A stretch of DNA of 64,000 bases from Aquila chrysaetos chrysaetos. Its lineage: Eukaryota > Chordata > Aves > Accipitriformes > Accipitridae. The notes below the pieces were generated by a model that did not search any database, was not told the origin of the DNA, and saw only the letters and a list, made by a program, of their open reading frames with translations. Where the stretch lies: the NCBI RefSeq assembly GCF_900496995.4, contig NC_044006.1, positions 41,997,620 through 42,061,619 of the forward strand. Direction: 5' to 3'. This document shows, piece after piece, positions 13,353-25,790 of this stretch (positions are counted from its first letter, which is position 1; each line of letters begins with the position of its first letter). Position numbers and translations under genes: made by a program.

Positions 13353-14152
13353 TTTTTTCTCTTTTTTTTCTTTTTTTTTTTTTTTTTTAACACATGCAGT
13401 TGGAAGCCCACAATTTGAATAATGTCTTGGAATTGATCCATTTGGGACCTGATAGCCCCAAGATGCTGAGCACTTCAAACGGTCACCCATATTTCAGCAC
13501 CTGCCTGAAGCTCACTGGCACCATCCATGCATTAAGAACTAAACACATGCTTACATGCTCTGCTGGAAGGTGCCCTGCACATGCCACAGGGGGGAGGCTT
13601 CCGTTCACCCTGAAGAATATGTCCCTGTGTCAAGCACACTGAAATTACAGAAACTGCTGCCTTTGCTGCTAAGGCTCTTCTTTCAGGAGCCATACCATGA
13701 CACCTCAGGCACTCAGAGGGGTGACAGTACCTCTCGCTTTATGCTGCCCACCCAGGAGAATCTGTAGATGGTTCAACAATGTGTTGAAGTGTAAAGCAAG
13801 GCCACATCCTGCCTTTTTCTGGGATCTGAGAAACTTGGCCTTGCATATGCTCACCGTATTGGAGTGCCTACAGAGCTGGTTGTGGTATCTGAGTGCAGGA
13901 CAAGGTCCTAAGGACCTGGCTCTGATACCTGCCCCAACACCTGGTAGCACATTACCCTACAGCAGATGCCAGTCCAGCTCACTGACCTGGGCTGTGCTTT
14001 GTGCTCTCACTCCCCCAAAGGCAGAGAGGGGTGCGTAGATGACACAATTATCCAAAAGAACTGAAGGGCATGAGACCTCCCAGCACAGCCTCTCTGCCGG
14101 CTGCCCCTACTATAAACTAGTGTGTGTGCTGCCCTATGCGTGTTTATTTCTC

Positions 14153-14173
14153 TCCGGAGGAGGAGGAGGAGGT
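14153..14173. repeat. (GGA)n trinucleotide repeat
   Basis: About six GGA/AGG copies, ending GGTGGG. It is simple sequence in a moderately GC-rich stretch (13.9-14.4 kb) with no recognised exon. Confidence 0.8.
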
Positions 14174-15251
14174 GGGTCGGGAAGCCTGGAGATTGCTCCC
14201 GGCCACCCACAGAACAAAGGCAGGGTTGTCCTCCTGAAATCCAGAACAGAAGCAAAATTGCCTCCTCCAGAGAAAGGTGGAAACAGGGGAGGGCCTGTGG
14301 CTTGGAGGGGAGCCTCAGGGCTATAATGCCTCCCTGGGGGGCTCTGGGTTGGTGCAGTGCATGTCCCACCCTGTGCTGAGGCACTGCCCAAGCACAAACC
14401 CAAACCCATGAGAGGGGCGAGTCCCTACCCTTCAGGCTCAGCCACACACTTTTTGCAGTTTCTGCAGTCTGGAAATTGATCCCTTTGATGTCTTTAACTC
14501 ACAAAGACTTAAAATTTAGGACTCGGACTGTTCCACTAGGATAGCAGGAGTGACTTAAGGAGCAAGCAAGATTAATGAAACAACCAGGGACAAACCCAAA
14601 ATGAGTCAAGCAACTCCAAAAGTTATATATATGCAGCCTGAACATAGAGGGGAGGATAGGAGATAAAGAGAGAGAGTTTAAAACTGAGTCAAACACCCAT
14701 AACATAAACCCTGAATCACATTTCTAAACATTAATAACACTTTAAATAAGCTGCTATAAAAGTGCCAAAAATAATATATTAACTTTGAAAATAGCATTTA
14801 CAGCACTCACACATAAAACTGAAATGCACTTGTGGTCCACTGTGTAGTTTGCTCATTAAATGAGCAGCCAAGGATCAATAACTCTGTAGGACAACTGCTA
14901 AGAATGGCTTAGATAAGGTAATTTCAGCTTCTATTTTATGAACATGAGCAACTGAGCAACTGCTTTTTTAAGTAGTTTGAAGATACCACACCTAACAGCC
15001 TCCCAGCTTTGGTCTGGTTTTCATCTTACATTACAACATGCAGGCAAGAAATTATTATGTTTTAAAAGTGCATCTTGTAGTCAAATATTTCCTTGTCAAG
15101 TGAAGCTATCATCAAAAGATGCTGGTGGTCTAGCTTAAAAGGCAGTCTCTGGGTAACAGGACAAGGAGTGGACATTTTGTACTTAGTTAAGTGTCACAAA
15201 GTCAGTGGACATAGGCAGGGTAACTGCACCAGCCTCCACCACTTCACTGAG

Positions 15252-15320
15252 GAATCATAAAATCATAGAATCATTTAGGTTGGAAAAGACACATAAGATC
15301 ATTGAGTTCAATCATTACAA
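15252..15320 (-). mobile_element. CR1 LINE 3'-terminal fragment
   Basis: The plus strand begins AATCATAAAATCATAGAATC, the complement of the ATTCTATGATT-type terminal repeats of avian CR1, and continues TTTAGGTTGGAAAAGAC, then AAGATCATTGAGTTCAA, as in the CR1 3' region. The element lies on the minus strand with its 3' end at 15252, and only about 70 bp remain. It is a 5'-truncated dead copy with no reverse-transcriptase sequence. It is the main evidence that the organism is a bird. Confidence 0.85.
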
Positions 15321-17114
15321 TGAAAGCACAGTACAAAGTATATTATTTTCATAAAGAGCTAGTCTTTAACAGACTTTCCCTCCAGAAAAAAAAAAGTGTG
15401 AAAATAAAAAACCAAAGCTATTTTGGCCACAGAACCATCAAGCCATGGACCATGGATAATGCTTCTGAGACTGCACTACGAATAATGTTCATGTGTGCTC
15501 CAACGGGGAAAAAAAGAAATGCTAAAAAGCTCTATTTCACCTTCATTTTTTTGCACTGGTTGTTTAGCAGGCTTGTGCTTCTTTCCATCAGAACTGGCAT
15601 ATCCATCTAAATGGCCCTTCAGATCAAGTCTGTGAAACACTGGGCATCTTTCTACCTGCTGAGCATATCCATAAAGAAGTTACAAAAATAACTAAGGGAC
15701 AAGAGAGATTGATATGTAAGGAAAAATACTAAAATAAATCGGGCTTGATCTTGAACTGATGAACTGGAAGTAACATATTGGAGACAGTAGGATTTTACTA
15801 TTTTAGATTCATTTTAAGTGAATAAAGGCCCTTTATTATCTGACTTGAAGGTAAATGGAAGGAAGTTACTATAATGAGAGATGGCCTATTATGTCAGAGA
15901 GGGAAAGAGACCAGCTAGAGACTAGAATATAATAGTTTGCAAGGTGGCAAATCTATAAACTATGTTCTTAACGATATCACACAGAGGTCCTAAGAAAGTG
16001 TGTCCTTGAAATCCAGCTCCTTGGGCAATACCTACATTTAGCGGATAAAGGATGCACCTATCCTTTAGTGGCCCACATACTGAATTTTTCTTTCTATGAA
16101 AACCAGTGTGGAAGCAGAAGAGAAGCCAATATGCAGCCTGTTCTCACAAATGTGTGAAACATATATCCAGACTCATGAACTTTGATATGCTCCTGGATCC
16201 ATTAACATAGACATAGTCCTGATTATCACTTGAAAAGAGAATTCAGATACTGAAGAGGCAAGAGGATCCTGGAGCAGGCTGTAGTGATTTGCCCAGTAAC
16301 AAAGCCTGACAATTGTAGGAAGGGCAAATAGCCACTGTGGGAAGAGAGTAGTCAAGGAAATCTGTCTTGAGGAGCCATAGGATCTTTGACAGATTAAGCA
16401 AGTTCATTTTTCTAGGCATGGTTTGTTGTACTTGAACAGAAGCTGAATCCAAAGAAATCTAGGCTTTATGACAGTGCTCTTCTCTGGTCAGGAATCTGCT
16501 GGATCTCCTGGAAGAAGTGGAGTCGCTAACAGCCTAGCCCCACAGATATGACCAGGTCTGCATCATGTTTTGCTCACCACCAAACAAGAAATCCAGAATT
16601 CAGAGTCCCAATTCTCGTATATGTTATCTTCTGTAATTAGCATGAAGCGGCCTTAAAGTTCATGGGTAAGATCAGTGGAGAGTTCCCCCTGTGCAGGGAC
16701 AGTGTTACACAGGTAGCGGAGATGGTACAACGCCTTTCTGCACCAGCTTTGCCTGTAGTTCTATGGCTCATTAGAAGGGACACATCAAGATGAGTTCAGG
16801 AGAAAGAGGTGGACAGACATAAGGCATAACACAACAGCACTGCATTATGCACTACAGGCCTTTTTCCTTGCTAGAAGTCCAGCTGTTATAAATTATATCT
16901 GAGCTGGAGCACTCTACAGTGCTGAGCTGAGTTTAATGGAGTGAGGAATTAAGGTCTGCACCATACAAAACTTGTTTGTCCCTAACAGCAACTCTTTCGG
17001 CCATGGAAGGGTGTCAGCTTCAAGGCTGGAGAGGAAGCCTTCATTAGGTACAACATGACATAACTAGGTAAAACAGTATTAATGATGGCTGGCCTGGTAG
17101 TTATGTGAGGTGTT

Positions 17115-17225
17115 CAGGTCCCTGCTCTGTCACAAGCTTCTTGTGCAGCCTGGAGCAAGCTAGCTACCCTGCTGTCCTCAATGCTCCTTCCACAAAACTG
17201 GGACAGCAATCCTTTGCCTTTTAAA
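17115..17225 (+). mobile_element. MIR-like ancient SINE fragment
   Basis: The order GGTCCCTGCTCTGTCACAAG, GCCTGGAGCAAGCTAGCTA, CTGTCCTCAATGCTCC, AAAACTGGGACAGCAAT follows the MIR core ('GCTCTGCCACTTAC', 'CTTGGGCAAGTCACTTAACC', 'TGCCTCAGTTTCC', 'AAAATGGGGATAATAA'). It is old and interrupted by substitutions. Confidence 0.5.
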
Positions 17226-20200
17226 TGTATGAAAATGACCATACAGCTGCAGAGAGGATCTTCTACTTGATAGTGAACTTGACAAAAGGATTTCTTCAGG
17301 TACAAAGTTGTCCCAAAAGAATTGTGGTGGAAATCCCACCATTTGAACTGTTTCCAGGCAGAATGAACACGGCCTAGGAGAATCCTGTCTCAACAGGCTG
17401 TTACAAGCAGATTGAAAATTAAACTTCCGCACCTCGTAGACTATCCTTCTGAGCCAAGAGAACAGATCAGATAACTTTGATTTATGAGAAGCAAATCCTG
17501 AGAGGTGCTAGACATGCCTAACAAAATGATGGGCAACACCCACCCAGAAATGCTCCTGGGCTAAGAAAACAATACAACTAAAAAGTTAAGTACAAGAATA
17601 CAATGAAAGGCAGATAACTCCAGAGCTGACTGGTCTTAAGAATCATGTACTGAATTCCAAACCCCAGCCAATGCCCTCTAAATCATATTTCACTTTAGGA
17701 ATCCCTTTGCTCCCGGGATTAGTTTAGTCACCTCACATGTCACAGCCCAAATCTGTAGGGAGCAACTACCAAAATAATTGTTTTGACCAGGTGTCATAGA
17801 CTGTAAGCTTTTATCACAGTAGCCTGTGTACTTGTGGCATAATAGGAGATTAGGACTCACTTGAGAAAGAAATAGCTTGTCACTCCATCGATCAGAAGGT
17901 CGCACGAGAGACCAGCATTGCCATCATCTTGGAACAGGGGCGAGTTTGAAGAGGGACAAGGAAATTACTGCAGCTATTGAAGAGACATAGATCACTTTCC
18001 TACTCACACCTGGCCAGCTACTTTGACCATCAAGTTAAGGCAAAAAACAGCATGACAGATTGAGGATACGTCTATGTCAAACTGAGAACTCCATTTTGTT
18101 CTATGAAACGTGTTTTGTGTCAATGCCTCTATATAGTGCAGTGACCTTCATTGAAGAATGTCACCCCATGTTGGACTGCAAACTCATTTGTACATTATGG
18201 CATACATTTTACTGCAGAATCAAACAAGCCATCAGCCATAAAAAGCTCTTTCCTATGGGAAAAAATGTATTTACTAGATTTTGTCTTTGAATACCTCTCC
18301 CAACCACAGCTAAGGAGGAAGTTGATAGTAAAGACTGGAAGAAGGACCATATGGACAGAAAAAAGCAGAGCTCAAATGCAGGCAGGCTGGAAGAAAACTC
18401 ACCAGATTTTGGGTTTACGATTGCCTCAAGATCAGACTGTAGGAGAGCTGTGCTCAGGATTTGTGGTCTTTCTAAAGTGATTTGTTAACAGTGAACTGTT
18501 TGGGATTAAGAACATCCTTCCCTCCTGATCCACTGTTCCTGGGATGCTGCTAGAGCTTCCCTGCACATAGAGCCTGGGGAAAGGGGTCTAAGCAGCCAAG
18601 GAATCAGCAAAGACCATGCTGATGAGTATGCCTGCACTCAGAGGATCATACCCACAAAGCCCAGAACTAGGAAAAGACACCAGCTTCTAGACATGTATCT
18701 AGCAGACTTAGAGGAAAAGATGATTACGACATATTTCCTGAGAAGGTAACCAGCCACTGCAGAGGGCTCTGACCATTGGCCCTCTGCCTGTGCACTGCTT
18801 TTTTCCCAGACCATGCATCCAGAGCAAAAGCAATGGCTTCAAACTTGAACCAAGACCCTTATGCTTGCATAAGCAGGGAAAGGACATTTACACACTGTTC
18901 AAACAAATAAGACAGATGTACTGTCTAATTCAGGGGGACTGTTTGTAGATTGCTGTGCTGGCCATAACGAGTCGTGACTACCAGGAGACCTTTCCATGAA
19001 ATGCTCTAGGACAATCCATAAGCGCCACTCCTCAGGAATTTCCTTCTGCCAGTTGTTCTGCCTAAGAACCAGTGAGGTTTGCTAGTAAAATCTATGAGGG
19101 ACAACTCAGAAAATTGAATTACATAAAAATGAAGTTAAACAGTCCCTTCTGCTGTGGGATTCGTCTCCCTGGTGTCCCTGCTGGGCTCCCAGCCATAATC
19201 TGTGAGACTGAGTTGAGATTGGAGTCAGAATTTCCCTGTTTTAAAAAGTCCATTTTCATCCTTTCTTTCTCCTGCTACAGAGGAAGACAGAAAACTGCCC
19301 CCGAGCTGGCAGTGGTGCTGAGGCCACTCACCCAGCATAGACAGCAGGGACTGGGGATCCTTCTGTTCTTGTATCGTGTCTGATTTTGGTTTGACAGATT
19401 TGCAGAAAAATTCCTGGGAAGAAATAGCATAGTCATGGCAATTTTCTTCCTTAATTTTAAAGGCCCGCTATATCAAATTAAAGATGGTAAAATCTAGACC
19501 TTTATTTAGTCTCTGTCTCTCAACAGTCATGTCTATGTAAGCCAGAGACTGAAGGGAGGCATTCAGTGACCATGTCAGAAAGCTGTGTGTGTCTTCTCGT
19601 CAGATGCCCCATGAGAGACAAATGCCTTTCATTACCAGTCTAGTCCAAGGAAAAAGAGGAATAAGATAGAAAGAGAAATATAAACAGATAAACTCACCAC
19701 AAGTCTGGATGTATATTTTTTTTTTAAATTTCTCAGGTGTCCGTGGCCAAGCATGTGGAGTCTCCAGCAATGGGATGAAACAGGAAGAGGTTTTTTTAAA
19801 TCCACAATCACATATCCAAACTAACACTGCCTAACTAGTAAACAAGATGTGAGCTAGGACAAATACTTACTGTCAGATGTAATACAGTGAAACAAATCAC
19901 ATTTTATCCTCCTTCATCTGATTATTCCCCCATCGTATTGTTTATCCTTGTAGATGGCAGAGTTTAGGACTCTGAGCTGGGATGTGCTTTCGGTGATATT
20001 TTATAGAATAGGAGAAATGTTTTTGAGTCTATCTAGGTAATTTGAGGGTTTTACTTCTCCTATTTGCACCCAAGGGCATGTTGCTGCTGAATTCGTCGAG
20101 GGCAAGAAACAGTGAACCATGACGCATGGCACCTGTTGTCAGGACACTTAGGGTTAGTTAAAAGGAGTGGAAGGACATAGGTTGGGTAAAGGCAAGAGAA

Positions 20201-22799
20201 ACCCATGGAAGTTCACTGGAGCAAACTAGTCATAACTGAGCAAAACTTCTCAGTGGAGCATAACAACAGCCACTTATTTCAGCTATTTTTAGGTCAAAAT
20301 ACTGTGGAACAACACCGGTACTGTTTCTCAGTGCAGAAGAAACATACGGCATCTATATGAACGCTATGTGAATAGCCTGTGTTTTACAATGTGGATGTAT
20401 GGAGAGGTACTTTTAATCATACAAATTGACACAGAAGGTCATGTTTGACAGTGAATATACAGCTGTGACAATGCTGACATGCTCGTGGGGTTGCAGAAAC
20501 ACATATGTTCCTTACAAATGGCTTATAGAAAAAACTGTAGCAGAGTCAAGTTCCAAACCTAATCAGGCAGCTGAAAATATGGTGAGCCTAATTTATATAT
20601 ATTTAAAAAAACCCAGTAGACTTATACCTATTAGACACAGGATCTATTACAAATAACAATGGCTGTAGACATTACACGTCGAAGCTCTTTTTAGCCCACA
20701 TTCTTACAATCTGCTGAGCATATAGTATTTCTACATATGCTGCTGCTACCTCTGTAATACTAAGGTACACTGGGAGTAGCATAATGCCAAATTGTGAATG
20801 TACAGGACAGAAAGGAAAAGTGTCCTTTTCCCTCTTCGCATATTTGCTGAAGAGCTGAACCTCACTGGACCAGATCCAACCCTCACTGAAGGGAATGAAA
20901 CAGAACAAACAGCACAGCCAGCTGGACTGCTTGTCCCAAACTGGGCAAGATTCAGCAGCCTGAGGGTGGACCCACAGGACAGGGCTTTCTCTATGGCCAG
21001 GGAGCTGCAGCCAGAGGGGATACAGTGCTCTTTGTAGTATGTGCACTTAATGCTGCTTCTGAACATATTCTATATATCTCTGGAAGAACCAGTCTTTTAT
21101 GTCCTTAAAACATATACCTCATCCACTTCTCCTCCTCTGCCACTGGGTGAAAGGTTTTAGCAGTATAATTTATCCAATAATAAAGTAGTACTTGCTCCTT
21201 GGTTTCTTTAAATGAAAAGCTTCTTTACAAACGGAAGGAAAAAACATAGATTTCTCCTTAAAGAATCCCAAGGACTTGTCATAAACAACTGCAAGGTCAG
21301 GGCACGGATTTAAATCTACTTGTTTTCTTACTGCTTTTTGCAGGAAGGGTGAGGTGTCAACCTTTACTTTGGATATCCTAACTGTCAGTATTAACTATTA
21401 AATAAAAAATGGTCAAACGCTTCATGTTATTCAAACTAGGCTTGTATCTTCAGAGAGTTTTCTGCTTTTACCTGGATATATGTAGAGACGTATACATGCA
21501 TGCACATGCCAAATGCTAGATAGACATACATACATGGAGACACCGTTCATCCTGCAAAGACTACACCTCATCTGGGGTCATTCAGACCTGCTCCTCTGTG
21601 CAAAAATGCTGATTTACATAACTGAGGACCTGGCTGTGGAAGCACAGCCGATGCAGCCGTGGTTGCCTTGTGTTTCCCCAGCTGTCGCCAAGAGGTGCAA
21701 TAACACATTATAGGATTTTCAAGCCTGACTCCCCACCCCAGGAAACCCATGGAGCCGGGAGCACGGACACCAGACATCTGCGGCATGGGGCAGCATGCAA
21801 GTTACAGGCACTGACTTACAGCAACCCTGCCGGCACCCCAGAGAAGCTGGGCCACTCTGCCCCACTCCCGGAAGGTGCTCGGGCACTGCTTCCTCAGAGC
21901 GCCGCTTTAGCAGTGGTCTAACACAATACATCTCAAGGAGCATTTATGCTGTGTTCACTGCGCATTCAACTGTGGCCACTTCAAAGGTTTAGCCAAGTAT
22001 TTTATGGCCATGGTAAAGGGTTCTTATTGATTTAAATTGCAAGCCTGGCTCCCGTCAGCTTCACTTGAGGGCAAAAATGCAATAAAATATCCCACAGCAG
22101 AGAGACAGACGTATCGCATTGAAAATCTTAAGAGATCCTTTTCACTATAATCACCTTCAGTGGCGTGCTGTTTTTCTTTTTTTTTTTTTTTAAGGACAAG
22201 GTTATCTTAGAGATTTGTCCATCTCTACAGATTTGGGAGGGGCTGCCTCTAAAATCTGCCAGCAGGTCCATCCAGTGGTGGGCACGAACCAAACCCCATG
22301 GGGTTTGGGTTTTTCCCTATTTGTCGGACACATGTGTAACACTGCCAGAATGACATTGATGTATTGGCAAACGTGAGCACGGAGTTGTAGAGTTTGGTCA
22401 TGAAACCATTTGCATACGCCGTGAGCAAACCCCAGGTGACTCGGAGGGGCGTGGGGGACCTGTCCCTGTGCCCCCGGCATCCTCTGACCCCGCAGGGGGA
22501 TGCACAGCCATGGCAGGGAACCCCGCTCCAGGCTGGGAAAGTCCTTCCACCCTGGCACGGTTTTGAAAAAGGAGAGATGTTGTCGATTTGGAACATTGTT
22601 TTTCATCTTCTCATCGCGGCGATGCTCTAGCGTGGCCGCAAAGGAGGTCTCCTCACCAGGGTGGTGCGAAAAAACAGGCAATACTTTTTTGTGTATTTCA
22701 CAGGCAGTTTCTTTATAATAATTTACCTGAAATGCACCCGAGGTGAAGATAACCTCTGGACACATCCGGAAAATAGCAAATGACTGCTACGTATCTGAC

Positions 22800-23690
22800 A
22801 TTTGAAATAACATGTTTCTGGAGGGTTGACATTACAAGAGTCATTTCACTTCAAAATGTTATTCCTAATGTAATTTTTTCAAATTCATAAGAGGCGCTTG
22901 CTAGGATTCAGTGCAGCACCGGAGTCACTCGAAAGACAGAGGTCAAATTCATTTCATTTCTTTTATGTTTTCCTCTCCCCGCTAGATGAAACAAATGATT
23001 GAGCCGGGAACGCTTGGCAGGTCGGTGGCTGTGCGCGGCGGCGCCGTCGCAAGATCGATTTTCCCCGTCCGGGGGGCGCGGGCGGCATGGCTGACATCTG
23101 TCGCGGTTGTCATGGCAGCCTGCGGCGCGGCCGGGGTCAGGCCTGACAGGGAGGGCCTCCCCGCCTCCACCCGCCGCGCTTCAAGGTTAACAGCCAATGG
23201 ACCAAAGAAATAGGCAATTATAGTGCAGTCAATTCTGGTTAGGGAAATACCCGAGAAGTAAATATATCTGATCAGCGGATGAAAATGAAGCGGCCCGGCG
23301 CTGTTGGTGGGGGGTGGCAGTGCCCTCTGGGCATGGGTCTGCGCCCGCCTAGGCCTGGCAGCCGCCTTCACCAGCCTCCAGCTCTGCCTCGGGGGCGGAA
23401 GGTGCAGAGGGCGGCTTCTCTCTTTCGCTCCCGGGACGGTCCCTGTCTGCAGAGGGAGACCTGCCCGAGGGCAGCCGCCGCCGGCCTGGCGGGGGGCGGC
23501 CACCACCACCGGGGGAAACTCGCCCTCCCGGTGAGCCGACGCCAGCCGGCCTTGCGCTTGCATAGTTGTAGTCACCGGGCGACCCGCTCGGGGGGCCTAA
23601 ACAACCGCTTCATTAAATTATACCTCCGTGCAACCGTATAACTGCGTATCTATGTATATTATAAGGTTGATATCTTTTCTGCAGATGGGC
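22800..23690. promoter_or_regulatory. CpG-rich block flanked by constrained-looking AT-rich sequence
   Basis: The core 22980-23600 is rich in CpG (GCGCGGCGGCGCCGTCGC at about 23033) although surrounded by CpG-poor DNA. It is interrupted by an A/T-rich stretch at 23190-23280 with AGCCAATGGA (a CCAAT box), AGGCAATTATAG and AAATATATCTGATCAGCGG. The flank 23600-23680 is again AT-rich (CATTAAATTATACCTCCG). Retained CpGs and this mosaic layout suggest a hypomethylated developmental enhancer or a non-coding RNA promoter. Open frames here are composition-driven and no protein family is recognised. No clear initiator or splice pair was found. Confidence 0.45.
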
Positions 23691-24525
23691 CGGTTGTAGA
23701 ACAAAAAGGGGCAGAGGGGAGGGGAAGTGAGGGCGCCTCAGGACAGCGGCAGCAGCTGAGCAGGAGCGCATGTCGCCCTCCCTCAGCCCTCAAGGCAAAC
23801 CAAGCCACCACCTCCCCCAGCCACTGGCCTCCAGGGCCCAGTAAGCAGAGCATCAAAGTCCGGCACCTTCAAAACCTCACAGCCTGCCTCAGTTATGCCT
23901 TCCCACCTTCCTCAAAGAGAAGGGCGAATACAGGAGGCCGTCCCAGAGCAGCTGTGGTGCAGATGCGGGGGGGAGGAGGCAAGCAGCTGGGTCTCTGGGC
24001 TGGTGAGGTCCCTGAGCCACCAGGTCAGCTGTAATGTCTGGGGAAGACACCACAATATTTCCCACCTCCACAGAGCAGCAAGGCGTCAGGAGGTGGCGCA
24101 CAGGCACATCCAAGGTCGCCTGAGCATGAGAAGTCCCTACAATATGTCCCGCCCAACTCCACTCCTCAGCGATTTTGGAGGTGAGGCTGTTTGTTCTGGA
24201 CCTCCTATCCCTCAAGCGATGGATGCCCCAGCTAACTCCAGAGATCACCTGTCTCCTGCACGGCTTTCCTGCTGCTGCCACTGAGGACAGCCCAAGGAGG
24301 GTGGGAGAGAGGCCACCTTGGGGACAGCAGCAGAAGGCTGGGACTAGCTTCACGGGCTGTCTCTGCATGCCCTGTCATCACAGACAGGCTGGAAACGCTC
24401 TGCCTCTTGATGCCCGTGGAAAGGAGGAAAATGCCCCTGGCTCGGTGCTGCGGGGGCTGCTCTCGCTGAAATGCATGCACCAGTTCCTGAAGCTCGGGGC
24501 GCGACTCTGCCCAAACCAGAGCGCG

Positions 24526-24535
24526 TTGTCAATCA
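24526..24535 (-). promoter_or_regulatory. PBX-MEIS-like motif (9/10)
   Basis: TTGTCAATCA on the plus strand, i.e. TGATTGACAA on the minus strand, one base from the TALE decamer. It lies about 0.9 kb right of the CpG-rich element at 22.98-23.6 kb. Confidence 0.3.
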
Positions 24536-25702
24536 CCCCTGGCTCCCAGAGGGATCAGCACAGCAGAATGGAGGCTTGTTTGTCCCAGCAGCTGCAGCTC
24601 CTCCAGAAAGAGGCTATCCGAATCAATGAAAACATTCAGTTTTAATGACTGCAGACAATAAATCCCTCCAGATCATGAGTTTGTTTCAAATGATGGATCA
24701 AAAGCAATACTGGCATTTCCTTCTGAAGAAATTTTCCCAGTGTCTCAGTGTGGTAACAATCTTTCTCCCTACACTTCTGACTTTAATCCAGAGCTACAAC
24801 TGGAACAAGACGAAACTCTCCACTTCCAAGAGTGCAAGGAACTAGAGCTAACACAGCAAAATTTTCACAATCAGCCCCAATTCTGAATTGTGGCTGTGAT
24901 TCCAGTTGATTCATCATTTCCTTCTGCCCGTATCTGTTTCCTACTGAATCACCTACGGTGCTCCTGTGTTCCCCCTGCTGTGCTCAGCCACGTGTGGACT
25001 CGTGTGGGGCCAGGGCAGGGAGCTGAGATGCAGCCTCGCTCCTCCCAGCCTCAGCGCAAAAGTCCAGCCACTGGTGCTCTGCTGTAATGGTGTACACAGC
25101 GCCAGAAAGCTTCTTGCTGGCATTTATGAGACCCGACTCCTAATCTCTTTGGTATGACTTTTGGGATTTGTCTTGCACACAAAATAAACATTTTTGTGCA
25201 TCTTGTGTTTCTAAAGAAATTAAAGTTTGGGGAGCCAAGCTTTGCTCTTTTTTTTTCTGAGAAGCCTTTCTTCAGATTTGCCCTAAGCAGTCTTTTCCAC
25301 TGAGAAAAGCTTGCATAGAACCAAACTTTGCTCACCAGCCTTGCTGTTGATGACAAAGGGAAGTACCAAAACCTGAAGATTTTTTCTTTTAGTTATTAGT
25401 GTCTCAGCTGTCATCCTGGTCCAAGATTCCGTTGATCTCCTGTTGCCCTGCTACCTTTCTGTCAATCTCCTCAGCATATTGCCTGGGTACCAAATTATTT
25501 GACATTGCTCCTCAGATGCCCTCTGGACTCATTACACGGCTATTAATGTCTCTATGTTACCATCTCCATCTGCTAAGGAATTACTTTCAAAGTATACTGT
25601 GTTTTCCCTAAGATCTCCCTCTGGTACGCTAAAAAAGAAATATTTATTCCTAAGAAGGTCACCACCTCTATTTAGTCACCTGTTGAATGGATTCAAGATG
25701 CT

Positions 25703-25790
25703 GTGATTGCAAGCTTTCTGGGGCAGGGCTTGTCTTTGTGTTATTCGTAGATACTCAGTGCCTGCTAAAATGATCCTGTGCTTCAGAAGG
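25703..25790. mobile_element. Ancient amniote repeat fragment ('GGGGCAGGGACTGTCTTT' type)
   Basis: GATTGCAAGCTTTCTGGGGC, then AGGGCTTGTCTTTGTGTTAT, then GATACTCAGTGCCTGCTAAA and ATGATCCTG resembles the widespread amniote repeat end ('TGTAAGCTCTTTGGGGCAGGGACTGTCTTT ... CAGCGCCTAGCACAATGGGGTCC'). The copy at 46763 is the same family in reverse orientation. The family name is uncertain. Confidence 0.6.

Larger units (their letters stand above)
9489..22160. other. Intergenic sequence with old repeats
   Basis: No coding exon was recognised. It contains T-rich tracts (10031-10057, 13354-13388), two MIR-like fragments, the CR1 end at 15252, one PBX-MEIS motif (12576) and a GC-richer stretch at 13.5-14.4 kb with a GGA repeat. 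The stretch 15.9-19.0 kb has a texture of degraded interspersed repeat, but no family could be named apart from the MIR-like piece. Confidence 0.65.

Noticed and set aside
15900..19000. Possible degraded endogenous retrovirus or LINE body
   Set aside because: The texture suggested an old repeat, but no LTR ends, primer-binding site or polymerase motif could be found in any frame; only a MIR-like fragment is supported.
22982..23641. Opposed frames of 197 and 120 codons in the CpG-rich block
   Set aside because: They overlap on opposite strands, are rich in Pro/Arg/Ala and Gly, and have no domain or splice support; composition explains them.
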